64,000 nt of DNA from Selaginella moellendorffii (taxonomy: Eukaryota > Streptophyta > Lycopodiopsida > Selaginellales > Selaginellaceae), in contig NW_003314267.1 of assembly GCF_000143415.4 (NCBI RefSeq), positions 358,908 through 422,907 of the forward strand. The letters run 5' to 3'. The notes below the pieces were generated by a model. That model saw only the letters and a list, made by a program, of their open reading frames with translations. It ran no database searches and was not told where the DNA came from. This document shows, in pieces, positions 9,760 to 23,165 of the stretch (positions within the stretch are counted from its first letter, which is position 1; each line of letters starts with the position of its first letter). The position numbers and the translations under genes are program-made.

Positions 9760-9945
9760 TCAATGTGAATCCTATTGTCTCATGGTAAACAGTATGTGAA
9801 TCCTATTGTCTCATGGTGAACGGTAACTATTGTCACTCAATGTGAATCCTATTATGGAGATCACACAATGAACTTATCCTATTGTCTCAAGGTGTTAGCC
9901 ATTGTCGTGATTTTATTCTGGAATATATCCTATTGTCTCAAGGTG
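9760..9945 (+). repeat. Imperfect minisatellite based on TCCTATTGTCTCA
   Basis: At least four copies of 'tcctattgtctca', mostly preceded by 'tgtgaa' or similar and followed by 'tggtgaac' or 'aggtg', lie between the stop codons of aminopeptidase P and the converging PPR gene. The last copy overlaps the 3' end of the PPR frame, so it forms part of both 3' regions. Confidence 0.75.
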
Positions 9946-12069
9946 AGCTATGGATTCCACGGCGATGACGCTCGACAAGATCACGTATGGCGCTCCACTC
10001 CGGGGTTCCAGTGACACCACATTCTCCGCCGCTCGAGCCCCCATGGCCAGATCTGGCTGGCTCTTGCAAGCGCCCAGCAGCGTCCTCCAATCCAGCCGCG
10101 ATGGAAGAAAGGGCATGGAATCCATGAGATCTTGCGCGTCGCGGAGCTGCCCGGCGCGGCTGAGCGAATCGACAAGGCAGCTGTAGTGTTCTTTGCCCGG
10201 ATCGAGGCCGAAATCCCCCGCGATGGAGAGGAAGAATCCCCTGGCCGATTCCACGAGACCAATGTGGTTGCAGGCGAGCATGACGCTAGCGAGCGTGGAT
10301 CCATCGGGCTTGACACCTTCTACGAGCATCGCGTGGAAGAGATCGAGCGCGAGCTTTCGCCGCTCCACCGGCCCCGCGAGAGCGAAGGATTCGATCATCG
10401 TGTTCCAGGCGTGCGTGGAAGAGCGGTCGCTCAGCATCCACGGGAAGAGATCCATGGCCTCGGCAAGGAATCCATTGAGCGCGTACGAGGCGAGCAGCAT
10501 CGAGCACGCGATGGCGTCCCACTGGGGCATCCGATCGAAGAGCTTCTTCACGTCGTGGATCCGCTGGCTCTGCGCGTAGCCCACGATCATGGCGGTCCAG
10601 GCGACGAGATCGCGGCAGGGGATGGAATCAAACATCGCGCGCGCCTCCTCGATCCTGCCCAGCTGCGAATTCCCCGAGAGGAGGCACGTCCACGCCATGG
10701 CGCTGTGGCGGGGCATCCTCTCCAGCCAGATCTTGGCCGACTCCATAGCCCCGCTCTGCACGATCGATTGGATCATCTCAAACCAGGATACCGCGTCCCT
10801 GCGAGGGATCCTCTCGAAGACCCAGGTGGAATCCTCGACGCTGGCACCGCACGACTGGAGCAAGAGATTCCAGGCGACGGTGTCTCGATCTGGCATGGAG
10901 GAGAACAAGCTCCAAACTCTCTGGGGATCCCCAGCCTGGGCATACGCTTGGAGCATCACGTTGGTGGAGACGAGCGACCATTTCGGGCATCGATCGAAGA
11001 AGCAGTGCTCTGCGTCCGCGATGGAGTCGCAGTAGAAGATTAAGGTGGTCCATGACACGGCATTCCTCTCGGGCATGGCTGCAAACACAGCCTTGGCCTC
11101 GTCAATATGCCCTTCTTGGGCATTTGCTGCAAGCATAGAAGTCCATGCTACCACATCTCGCTCGGGCATTTTGACAAAGATCTCTTTTGCCTCTCGGAAC
11201 TTCTGTTTTGTGGTGTATCCATGGAACATTATATTCCAGAGAACCAAGTTTCGATCAAAGCCATGATCAAACATCACCTTTGCCTCGTCCAGATGCCCGT
11301 TCTGGGCATACGCTGCTACCATTGCCGAGAAGCTCACTAGATTCCCCCCGGGCATTTTATCAAACACCATCTTTGCAAAGATGACAAGCGCGTTTCCCGA
11401 GTAGGCCTGTAACATCGCTGTCCACGAAACAACGTTCTTCTCGCTCATCTCCTCGAACATTTTCCTCGCGGAGGCGAGCTCACCCACTTGGGCATATCCC
11501 GTGATCATCGTCGTGCACGAGACAACGCCGCGGTCTGGTGCTGTGAAGAACAATCGCTCGGCCTCGCCCAAATCTCCGTCCTGAACGCTGGCACCGATCA
11601 TTAGATTCCAAGAGACTATGCTCCTCCCGGGCATCTTGTGGAAGACCAAGCGCCCCTCTTGGCCATGCCCATGCTGCACAAATCCCGACGCCAGAATCGT
11701 CCAAGACACCACATTCCTGGCGCTCATCCGATCGAAGCACTCCTTGGAGCGCGCCACCTGGCCGTTGCGATTGTAGGCCTGGATCAAAGCATTCCAGGAA
11801 CTGATCGATGGCCTCGCGATCCCCTGGAACACCGCCCTCGCATCCTCGATCCGCCCATAGCGGCCATACATCTGGACCAGCGCATTGGCGAGGAACCTGT
11901 TGTGCCTGTGGAGCTCGCTCGCCCCAATCCATGCCTGGATCTCTCTGGCGCGCCGGAAATCCCTCGAATTCCCACACTGGAGAAGGCAGTCGATCGCCGC
12001 CTGGAGCTGCGGGCAGAGATCTTGAGCGCGGCGGCACGAGCAGCAAATTCTCGACAAGGCCTCGAGCAT
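9913..12069 (-). CDS. PPR protein, PLS/E-type, 718 residues, intron-free
   Basis: RNA-binding pentatricopeptide repeat protein, expected in mitochondria or plastids where such proteins act on specific transcripts. After a short leader there are many tandem PPR units, most with signatures such as NVVSWT, NALIQAY, DEAKVMFD and EARAMFDSIP. Near the C-terminus AGQLRDAQDLMDSMP and WRTLLGACKSQ mark the E-type tail. No DYW deaminase domain follows, and the protein stops soon after LETIGYIPE, so editing would need a partner. The start at 12069 is the first ATG in frame. The plus-strand ORFs over this region are antisense shadows. The RNA target is unknown. Confidence 0.9.
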   Translation of the reverse strand: MLEALSRICCSCRRAQDLCPQLQAAIDCLLQCGNSRDFRRAREIQAWIGASELHRHNRFLANALVQMYGRYGRIEDARAVFQGIARPSISSWNALIQAYNRNGQVARSKECFDRMSARNVVSWTILASGFVQHGHGQEGRLVFHKMPGRSIVSWNLMIGASVQDGDLGEAERLFFTAPDRGVVSCTTMITGYAQVGELASARKMFEEMSEKNVVSWTAMLQAYSGNALVIFAKMVFDKMPGGNLVSFSAMVAAYAQNGHLDEAKVMFDHGFDRNLVLWNIMFHGYTTKQKFREAKEIFVKMPERDVVAWTSMLAANAQEGHIDEAKAVFAAMPERNAVSWTTLIFYCDSIADAEHCFFDRCPKWSLVSTNVMLQAYAQAGDPQRVWSLFSSMPDRDTVAWNLLLQSCGASVEDSTWVFERIPRRDAVSWFEMIQSIVQSGAMESAKIWLERMPRHSAMAWTCLLSGNSQLGRIEEARAMFDSIPCRDLVAWTAMIVGYAQSQRIHDVKKLFDRMPQWDAIACSMLLASYALNGFLAEAMDLFPWMLSDRSSTHAWNTMIESFALAGPVERRKLALDLFHAMLVEGVKPDGSTLASVMLACNHIGLVESARGFFLSIAGDFGLDPGKEHYSCLVDSLSRAGQLRDAQDLMDSMPFLPSRLDWRTLLGACKSQPDLAMGARAAENVVSLEPRSGAPYVILSSVIAVESIAHLETIGYIPE

Positions 12070-12369
12070 AAAATTCCAAGAGCCCTAACGGTTTTTTCAA
12101 GTAAGAATATCCGAGGAATAATCATCTCAAGAACCCTAAAAGGAATATCCCTGCGAATAATCCTATTTGTTGTGCTTGCAACGGCAACGAAGCAACGGAC
12201 TCCAATCCAAGCGACACATCCAGATGCAGCAGCAGCAGCAGCAACAACAAAACAGAGAATCCTTGTCAATCACCATCTCTGTTGGGGAGCTCTTGCTACT
12301 GTGATAGCAGCTTATGCAAGGAGACCTGTGAATCGCAAAGCTCAGGAAAATTTTCTAGAAGGACCATGG

Positions 12370-15283
12370 CTAGCTTACCGAGGTAGACATTTTCATGACC
12401 TCTCTTATCGCCATTGTGGCATAGGCCGACGTTGGGAGAGTGAATTGCAGCTGCAATGCCAGAAGGCTGGGGCCTTGAGTGGAGTTTGCATCTTCTTCTG
12501 GAAGGCTAGTGCTAGGATCTTGGAGCAAATCCATGTCCGTTTTTGTCAGAGGATTCCGGGAGTCGCTGTACGAGGATAATCTCCTGGAACCGAAAGATGT
12601 GAGTTTTGGGACATTGAAGCAGCCGGACAAATTACCACTCGAAGTCGATAGGCTTCACGAGTAAGTTTCGATATGCTCCTGTCAAATACTCCACCGAGAA
12701 CTCTCTACAAAAATTATCAAAAAGGAAGTAAACAAATGTTGGATCGAAACACATACTTCACGTTGTGTGTACAAGACTTCAAATCTATTGATTCCTGTAA
12801 GATGAAAGCGTTAGTTTGTACATGAAAACGTTGGAAACGAGCTAACCATTTTCGTGATTTTATTGTAGACATCGGCCACATCGTTTGATGGATAAACAGT
12901 GGTGGAACTGCCAAAAGAAATCAGTATCCGGAAGCAAAAAAGAAAACTCACAAGCATGCTCACCCGACTAAAGGCAAGACCACGTCGGTTATCGCATACT
13001 TTTTCAAGGCAATATCTTCCGCTGTGACATGCTAGAATGGTGTTAAAGCGGTAAGATTTTCCAGCAATCTGGTTACCTTTACTTTCTTCCGAGATGGGCG
13101 AGCGAGTTCCATGCGAGCGTCATCCTCTAGGACGTCCGTGTCTACAAGATCCTCAAGTTCCACATCATCTTTCCCGGCTTCTTTAGAAATCTCATCCTCT
13201 TGACAGTAGACGAGATCACCTTCCACAACAGCATCCACCCCTGTAAAAGCTACGTCTTTGACACCGTTTGAGAATGACAAAAGTGGATTACCATATTTTT
13301 GTATCCTCGCGCTTGCAGCGCTGTTCCACAAATAGCTTTGGTAGCTGTGGACGTACCTGTAGAACAAGCTTAAGAAAGATCACAAAACAAGTAGAAAGCT
13401 CTTGCAAACTTACATCATCCGCATTGGCCTGGGAATGTTTTGGATGGCCTGTAAGTAGTTTGCAGGATCCTTTTTCAAGCCAAGAAGCTGCGCCAACAAA
13501 GAACGAAACATGGATCAGGCCCGTCATAATCTTGACATCTTACAATGGCTCTTTCGGCAATCATATGGTGCGGCATGAGCTTTAAGGCCTCGGCAGGACC
13601 AGCAGTCTTGAAGATCTTACGAGATTCCTCAGCTGCTTGCTGCTGTGTAAACCGCGTTAAGGCACCAAAAGTTTTCGGTTAAAGCATTTAAAAAAAAATA
13701 GAAGAAAAAAAAAGGATATCTCCTTCTCTCTCTTGGAGTATCAGATCCACTGCGGTTTTCCAGTCACCTTGGAGCAGCTTGGCGCCTATAGCATGCGTCG
13801 GCACACCACAGCTTCCAAAACGCTGCAAAAATGTGAAGGTAGTACGTACTCTAGATCAAAGTCATCACATACCTGCAAGCCATAGTAGTTGATAAAACCA
13901 GAGTTCCCCATGCCCTCAGCTGCTTCCTTGATCGCATTCTCGGACTCTGCAACGACATCACTGCACGCAGTCCATTAGAGAATGCTTTCCATCGGTTAGA
14001 AATCACCGCAAAATCACGTTGAAGCGATTTCCAGAAAGCTCTCCAAGAACTAAGCCCTTCTCAACGTAGCTAAGAAAATTTAAAGAAAATAAAAAATGAA
14101 ATTGGAAAGAATGTTAGAGAGAAAAAACAGTACCTAAAGTTTCCTAGCTTGATACCAAACAAGGATTTGTTAAGTGCTGCGAGTTGTGTTGCTGAATGCT
14201 TGTAAACAGTGACCTGGAAAAAAAATATTGCATTTTTTTTTTCTCCAAACTCTAATGGCGACTAAAAAGAAGTTCTTACCCGCTGCGTTGTTACTGCACG
14301 CTTATCTTTCGTCCCCGCAAAACCCATGTTCTTTGCCTGGTAAGAAACTTTAGAAAAACTAACAGTTACGCTCAGGTTACCTTTACGCCAATCTTCTGAG
14401 CTACAATCATCAAAGCCGACTGCGTAGTCTTGTTCTCTTTGTATAGGTAAAACCTTACAAGGAAAAGAAACCGAAGCTTGAGAAAAAGAACCAGGGAAGA
14501 CAAAAACTCACTGGCAAAACTTGTGTCTATCAGCTGGCCAGTAGTTTCCTGCGCGACGATCAAACTTGTCACCGTCTTGTCTCTGTCGCTTCGATTCATA
14601 GCCTCGCTTTCCTTTCCAGCTTCGATTCCTTTTGCCAGCTCGATCGTCAGAAGCTGAGCCGCCACCGTATCTCACGCGAATGCGATTGTCCGCCACAGTA
14701 TCAGTTATAAGCATCGGCATTCTCTCCCGAAAGAACGCGTGAACTTTCTGCAACACGAAGACCTTACTTTCATACAACAAGAAAGACAAGCAGCAAAGAT
14801 ACCGTGCGGCTGCCTTTATCCTCGTTTGGCGTGAGAGTTTCCACCAGTGCGTTTCCATCATCGGCCTGTTCCGGAGAAATCTTGTCAAGGAGCTGCTTGA
14901 CAATACGAGCATTCTCCTCGCCGGCGAGTTCCTTGAAAGCATCGAGCTGTGCTTCGTATGAAGCCACGGAAAACTCCGCGGCAGCGGCCTCACTCCGGGT
15001 TTCATCCTGAAAGACGAAAGAGAAAAACGAAGCTAAACAGCCATGATCAAGAATGGAAACGTCAAAGGACCTCTGGTGGCGCTGTTAAGCTCGTCAATCG
15101 CACCACATTGCCATCGAGATCCACCTCGTTAACGATGAAGTCGGAGTACCTGAAAGAACGGAATGAAAGAATGCAACCATGGCTGGAGAGAGCGCGGCAT
15201 TCTCCATACCTTTGCTTGAGAACAGCTCTAAAACCGGGGAAGGAATTCGCGAAGCACAAAATCCCAACATCCTTCTCCTCCAT
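12370..15283 (-). CDS. TruD/PUS7-type tRNA pseudouridine synthase, multi-exon
   Basis: Converts uridine to pseudouridine in tRNA and other RNAs. The start at 15283 gives MEEKDVGILCFANSFPGF. Early exons are 15283-15210, 15149-15071, then from 15006; further exons read VHAFFRERMPML, a basic linker, SALMIVAQKIGVK, FAGTKDKRAVTTQRVTVYK (the TruD motif II with its catalytic aspartate), LGELSGNRFNVILR, SGFINYYGLQRFG and THAIGAKLLQGDWKTAVDLIL, and YVHSYQSYLWN. The C-terminal exons are VTAEDIALKKYAITDVVLPL (about 13000-12980), TVYPSNDVADVYNKITKM (about 12910-12850) and a last exon to the stop at 12370 ending LQFTLPTSAYATMAIREV. An acidic insert (about 13230-13120) is eukaryotic-type. All key segments are present. 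Confidence 0.88.
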
Positions 15284-15748
15284 CGCACGACCTAACTAAA
15301 ACCCTAACACTTAACAAACTTAAATTGTTCGAATCCTCTTCTTTTCCTGGAAGTATTTTGGTACTCTGTCCAAAAACAAAGATCTGCCACCTTAACGAAA
15401 TGATATGTTGTCTTGAAACGAAAATCTCCTGAATAACACAAATTTCCATAAAGGTAGATGACAGAGATTTCTTTTAGGTCAATGTTTTTTCATATCCTGC
15501 GACAAAGTAGCCAGCTAGCGGATGTTTTCATGTCCAGCTGTGGACCACGCCCATCGCTGCGATCGCCAAAAACATCGTCAATCCCTTCCGCCATTGTCAT
15601 TCTAGCCACTATAAACCACCACCTAAATCGCCCAATTCACTCTCCTCCCACTTCCATTATCAATCTCGAGCTTAGCCTCGAGCTTCTAGCGCTAGAGATC
15701 AGCGGTTGGTAGGATCCCGAGCTTTGCTAGAGCTCCAAATTGATCACC

Positions 15749-17343
15749 ATGGCGGCCCGAACGACCCCAATCACGGCCGTCACCCCGGAATGGCTCGAGA
15801 AAGGTGACAACGCATGGCAGCTCATCTCCGCCACGCTCGTTGGCATGCAGAGCGTCCCGGGGCTCGTGATCCTCTACGGCAGCATCGTCAAGAAGAAGTG
15901 GGCCGTGAACTCGGCCTTCATGGCCCTGTACGCGTTCGCCGCCGTCTTGATCTGCTGGGTCTCCTTCGCGTACAAGATGTCTTTCGGGCACCAGCTCCTC
16001 CCCTTCTGGGGCAAAGCCGGGCCGGCGCTCGATCAGAAATTCCTCCTCCGCCAAGCCCATCTCTCCGCCACCGAGTACAAATTCCACAATGGAACGGTCG
16101 AAACTCAGATGGTGCAGCCTTTCTACCCCATGGCAACGATGGTGTTCTTCCAGTTCGTCTTCTCGGCGATTTGCTTGATCCTCATCGCAGGATCGCTGCT
16201 CGGGCGGATGAACATCCACGCGTGGATGCTGTTTGTGCCGCTCTGGCTCACGTTTTCGTACACGGTCGGGGCATTTAGCCTGTGGGGCGGCGGGTTTTTG
16301 TTCCAGTGGGGAGTTCTCGATTACTCTGGAGGGTATGTGATCCATCTCTCGTCAGGGGTGGCGGGATTTACAGCAGCATATTGGGTAATATCACTCTCGA
16401 TCGATCACAAAGTTATTCTAAACTTCAGAGTTATTCGCGCAGGTTGGTCCAAGGCTGACAAAGGACCGCGAGAGATTTCCCCCAAACAATGTTCTTCTCA
16501 TGTTGGGTGGCGCTGGATTGCTCTGGATGGGCTGGGCTGGATTCAACGGAGGAGATCCCTACGCCGCAAACATCGATGCATCGCTCGCGGTTCTAAACAC
16601 AAACATCTGTGCCGCCGCAAGCCTGCTCGTCTGGACGGCTTTCGACACCATCTTCTTTGGCAAGCCGTCCGTAATTGGAGCGGTCCAAGGGATGATCACC
16701 GGGCTCGTTTGCATCACTCCTGGAGCTGGTGAGTATACAAATCAAGCATTTCTTATCCCCAATCTATACTCGATTAAATTGACAAACATTGTGTGAATTC
16801 CAAGGTCTCGTGCAAGGTTGGGCAGCGATTTGCATGGGGATTCTCTCCGGCAGCATTCCATGGTACACGATGATGGTCGTGCACAAGCGATCGCCCTTCC
16901 TTCAGAAAGTTGACGACACTCTGGCGGTTTTCCACACTCACGCGGTGGCGGGAACTCTCGGGGGATTTCTCACGGGTCTTTTCGCGCAGCCAACGGTGAC
17001 GGGAATGTTTTCGTCAGTCCCGGGAACTCACGGGGCGTTCTACAACCACGACATTAGGGGAGCCATGCAGGTGGTGAAGCAGCTCGGAGGGGCGCTGTTT
17101 ATCATCTCCTGGAACTTGGTGATGACCAGCATAATCTGCTGGGTGATCAGCAAGATCGTTCCTCTCCGGATGCCGGAAGAACACCTGATGATCGGGGACG
17201 ACGCCGCGCACGGCGAGGAGGCTTACGCCCTGTGGGGCGATGGCGAGAAGTATGATTCGTCCAAGCATGGGCTCTACAACGAAGCCGTCGAGGCTGGAAA
17301 TCGAGGAAGCTCGAGATACAACGAGCCGCCAGTTGCGGTTTGA
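15749..17343 (+). CDS. Ammonium transporter, AMT2/MEP type
   Basis: Plasma-membrane ammonium channel or transporter. Exons: 15749-16384, 16443-16728, 16805-17343. The start chosen is ATG 15749 ([15 protein letters not shown]); the in-frame TTG at 15740 is not needed. About 490 residues with eleven predicted hydrophobic segments. Recognisable family parts are [54 protein letters not shown] (with the pore histidine region typically in IHLSSG), [14 protein letters not shown] and [20 protein letters not shown], which contains the twin-histidine pore residues. The C-terminal tail keeps the [18 protein letters not shown] region used in trimer regulation. It is divergent from PUS7, with 465 bp between the starts. 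Confidence 0.93.
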
Positions 17344-17605
17344 GAATCAAGGTGATTCTTTTTCTTAGAGATTCTTGGAGATTCTTTGCAGAGAATTATT
17401 TTCTTTTTCCTTTTTCTTTCCGTCATATTTTGTTTGCTTTGGACGAGAGAGAGGCTTTCATGGAGCTGCATTTGTCAAAATTCTCTCCTGGTTCGGTGGC
17501 TCTTCGATTGTTGGGCCAATCTTTTGTCGCCAAGATAATAAAAAACAACCACGCATTGTTTTCTTTATGATTAGTGACCAAAATCGCGCATCCAACGGCG
17601 CATAT

Positions 17606-18440
17606 CAGCTCCTGCCGGGGCAAAATTCCACCACGTAATTCGTCCCGGAATGGCAAGTAAATGTGCTGCTGTGATCGTCGTAGGCATAGCTCTACGGGGC
17701 CTTGAACATCTTGGAATACATCGTGGGCGCACACGTGGACGGCTCGGAGCTAACCCCGCGGCAGCAGAATCTATCCGTCTGGAACACCGAGCAGGCGCTT
17801 CTACACGCCACCACGTTGCCATTCCGTCCCAGAACACACAGCTCCATCGGACAGTTGGAATTCACACCGCTGTGGCACCCCGCCGCCGTACAGTTCCTGT
17901 GCACAGGGACGATCCGTACGGGCAGGTTATAGCCGTCCACCAGCAACACGTCGTAGAAATCGCTGCGATCGTAGCCGTCCAGCGTGAGCTCCGCGATGGT
18001 AAACGGTGGCTGGCCGCCAATCCCCCGGCATTCCAGCTGGGAGTCGCAGTCGCCTATGTCGCAGCCCAGGGTGGTGTCGTTGGAGGAGGGGGCATCCTGG
18101 TCTCCAAACTGGCAGTTTGTGCGCCACCAGACCGACGGGGCACCACGTGGGATTTAGTGCTGTGCCCAGGACCCACCATTGGAGATCCCAGCCAGGCCGG
18201 CCATACTGTGAAGGGGCAAGAGTTCTTTAGTCTCAGCGTGACGTTCCTTGAGGTAACAAGGAGGAAAAAAAAGCTATGAAGAAATCATTGAATAAATGGA
18301 ACAATGCATGAAATATTTGCGATCAATCGAAAACATTCCATGAAAATGACTAAATTTTTTCTTGATCGATCGATGGAGCTTGAGAGCTTGCCTTGAAAAA
18401 TGCTAGCCAAGAGCACAAAAATTGCAATGGAAATCCTCAT
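17606..18440 (-). pseudogene. Thaumatin-like (PR-5) protein, apparently broken
   Basis: Secreted antifungal/stress protein family. Exon 1 at 18440 encodes the signal peptide MRISIAIFVLLASIFQG. The large exon reads TNCQFGDQDA, GDCDSQLECRGIGGQPP, IAELTLDG, FYDVLLVDGYNLPVRIVP, SNCPMELCV, VACRSACSVF, RFCCRG, TCAPTMYSKMFKAPC and ends TNYVVEFCPGRS, with most of the conserved cysteines. Damage lies at the start of that exon (18240-18130): NSCPFTVWP and GLAGISNGGSWAQ are in different frames and a TAA follows. The exon 1 boundary would also need a GC donor. A sequencing error or a missed small intron could rescue part of this, but a pseudogene is the simplest reading. Confidence 0.75.
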
Positions 18441-18694
18441 GGCCCTCTGTGTGTGCGCCTGTGGTTCGTTCACGGTCTCAATGTAATGATTTAAATCGCC
18501 CTTTGTTTGCCACTCTTGGCTCTCGCGAAAAAGTATATGGTTTTCAAACTAGGTGAATATTCTGCGGCCCGCAAAGAATATGCTTGCACGAATATACTTT
18601 GTCTTATTCGTGCCGAGTTTTTATTCGCCATCGAGGGTTTAGCATCGCAGGTCTTTTTCTCCCTTCTCGGCTCGATTCGACTCTTCTCCGATCA

Positions 18695-20776
<2,082 letters not shown>

Positions 20777-20984
20777 AGTTTGAGGCGGCGCTATTTAATC
20801 AACAAGCACAAGAATAATCTTCTCTTTTTGCTGTTCTCGTCCTCGTCACAATTTTCCTGCAATAACGACGAGTGATCCAAAACTTTAAAGGGAAATACAA
20901 ATTTTCTTAAAAACTAAGTTTTAAAAGTTTATTCAGTTTTGGAAACGTTTTTAAATATAAAAACTAAGATTTGATTGTTACAAA

Positions 20985-21056
20985 ATCAGAGTGGCGCAGC
21001 GGAAGCGTGGTGGGCCCATAACCCACAGGTCGGAGGATCGAAACCTCCCTCTGATA
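20985..21056 (+). tRNA. Initiator tRNA-Met (CAU)
   Basis: A full 72-base cloverleaf with no intron. The acceptor stem ATCAGAG pairs with CTCTGAT, the anticodon loop is CCCATAA with CAU, and the T-loop begins with A (ATCGAAA in place of TTC), as in eukaryotic initiator tRNA-Met. The first pair is A-T, also an initiator feature. Its 3' end would prime the LTR elements found further right, whose primer sites begin TGGTATCAGAG or a close variant. Confidence 0.95.
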
Positions 21057-21265
21057 GCAACAATTTGTTTTAACTTTTTAGAGAGATGCCCTGAAGTGTA
21101 TATAAATGGGTGGGTGAACTCAGATCTCAGCAAGATCAAGTGTAGCATCTGTTCTTATCAGGGCTTTCGTACAAATCGAGAAACGATACAAAGGTTTATT
21201 TAATCTGGTCACATTCTCGAGATATTAACAACTGATGGATTAAAACAAAACTCACTCTTCTAATC

Positions 21266-23091
21266 TCAGAGCTCAGAATGGCTCGTCGTGTCATCCTTTG
21301 AACCAACAAAGCTCGCAAGAGAATTCAAGAGAATCTGATACACTTCAATCCCCTTGAAGTATTCTCGAGAGCTTAAGAACTGGAAAGCAAAAAGCAATCG
21401 TTAGAAAAGGCAGCAAGGGAAGAATCACTGAACCTCGTTGTGATCGTGGAGAAGAATGGGAGTGTTCGCCATTGGCGAGAATCCAAAGGCCGGAATTCCC
21501 AAGTCACGGAAGTAGCGAGCATCGGTTGCGGCAGGGAAGACCTCTGGCTTTGCGAGTCTCTGGTTGGATTTGGATATGGCTTCCTTGAAGACTGACCACC
21601 AAGGATTGGAGTCATCGACCGGGGTGTAGTTCAAGGAACCATCTCTTCTCTTCACTGGAGTTTTCTGCTTGAACTGGACAAGGCGAAACTTTCATGGCAA
21701 AATCAACACGAGAGAGGGAACTTTGAAAGCTTGATTTACCTCGTAAGTCATGTTTCGCGAGGCGGGAGCCCATTCCTCGGCGATTCTCTTCTCCATGGCA
21801 ACGGGGTCTGCGAAAGGAGGCATCCTTACGTCGAATCCGGCCTCGGCCTCGGATGGTTGGAGGTTCATGACAAATCCCTGGCGAAGAAAAGCAAGGCGAC
21901 TAGCATAAGAAGGAAAAGAACAAAGAACAAAAAAAAAAACTAAAGTTGCATGGAATTGCTAGAAAAAAGACATTTTGATCGAGGAACATCAGTCAAGCAG
22001 AAGAAAGACTGGGAAAACAACGCAAAGCAAACATTGCATAAACCAAGAAATAGCATCGAAACAAGCCGATATTTTCGCTCGAAGAAAACACGTAAAAAGT
22101 TCTCAAGAATCACGAATGCATGGAACCGCAAGCTGAAAATCTGGATAGCACCTAGGATTCTAGAATTGATTGGTACCATACAAGAGAATAAAGAACAAGG
22201 GAAATGGAAAGAAAGAATGGAGCACGAGGAACTTACCGTGGGAGTAGGAGTTCCAGCCTTGAGAAACACTGGATTCACCGACACCACCTCGCCCTCGGCC
22301 GCGATACCAGCCTTGACAAGATCAAACTGCGCCGCTCGAAACTTGCTCACAATCTCCAAACTCTTCCCCAAGTTCTCCATGGCACTGTTATCGAAGAGCT
22401 TGGATCCATGGCCGGGCCGCCCCATGGCCTTCACCGCCAGCCACCACGGCGATCTCTCGGCATAGAACACCCGATACTCGTCCCCCTCGGACGCCAATCC
22501 CTCGTCCAGCGCGAGCCCCACGTTAAGATCCTGAAACTCCTTCGAGCCTGTGAATTGCCCAGCGCCATCGTTGCCGCCAATCTCCTCGTCCGGGAGGAAG
22601 GAGACATGGACTGAGCGTGGCGGCTTGAATCCCGCCCTCTTGAGCCGCCGGATCGCCTCGAGGTACTGCAATCCCACGCACTTCATGTCCTGGGATCCGC
22701 GAGCCAGGACATTGCCGCGAGAATCCTCCGCGGCGGCGAAGGGGGGAGAGCTCCACTTGGAGGGCTCGGCCGGGACGACGTCGACATGGGAATTGAGGAG
22801 GAGAGACGGGAGGGAGGGATCGCTGCCCTGCCAGGTGAAGAGGAGGACGGGCTTGCCCGGGACGAATTCCAAGACGCGGGATGCCAGGCCCAGCTCCCCG
22901 GCGATGGCGAGCAGGAAATCGGTGGTGGCCGAGTAATCGGGATTGGGATGCACCGAGGGGATCTGGAGGTAGCGCTTGAATCGGTCCAGCGCCGCCGCAT
23001 CCTCCTGCGCTGTGGGCGGCTCCGGCGGCGATGATCCAGCTGCCGCGGAGGCAGCGAGCAAGACGAAGAGAGAAAGAAGAAATATCGTCAT
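21266..23091 (-). CDS. Aminoacylase-1-like M20 peptidase, secretory
   Basis: Zinc enzyme that hydrolyses N-acyl amino acids. Exons on the minus strand: 23091-22237, 21877-21740, 21673-21434, 21379-21266. The first exon starts with a signal peptide ([20 protein letters not shown]), followed by [34 protein letters not shown] (first metal ligand H with catalytic D), [20 protein letters not shown] (metal-bridging D), [10 protein letters not shown] (general base E and metal E) and the dimerisation domain [17 protein letters not shown]. Later exons give [40 protein letters not shown] and LLHDHNE, the last zinc histidine. Intron 1 is about 360 bp, long for this region. Its start codon is 74 bp from that of dihydropyrimidinase. 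Confidence 0.92.
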
Positions 23092-23165
23092 CGAAGAACC
23101 CTAGCCTAGCCTCCTCTCTTTTAAAATTTTGGCTCCGATAGAGCCTAGCCTAGGGTTTACAAGGA
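23092..23165. promoter_or_regulatory. 74-bp divergent intergenic region (aminoacylase / dihydropyrimidinase)
   Basis: Two start codons face away from each other across 74 bases. The strip contains the telo-box-like 'agaaccctagcctag' and a matching 'tagggttt'. Such a short gap must hold both 5' leaders or a shared bidirectional promoter, unless transcription starts inside the opposite gene. Confidence 0.55.

Noticed and set aside
10132-11043. 303-codon plus-strand ORF
   Set aside because: Antisense shadow of the PPR gene on the minus strand; no domain, composition follows the repeats of the opposite strand.
11638-12579. 313-codon plus-strand ORF spanning the PPR 5' end and the PUS7 3' end
   Set aside because: Overlaps two well-supported minus-strand genes; low-complexity antisense translation.
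15692-16345. 217-codon minus-strand ORF
   Set aside because: Antisense of the ammonium transporter first exon, rich in R/E/H as expected for such shadows.
22204-22236. Aminoacylase frame continuing past exon 1 to 21940
   Set aside because: The extension ([15 protein letters not shown]) starts with a GT donor; the family wording resumes at 21877 after an acceptor, so it is intron read-through.
21950-22614. Plus-strand ORFs (171 and 136 codons)
   Set aside because: Antisense of aminoacylase exon 1 and its intron.
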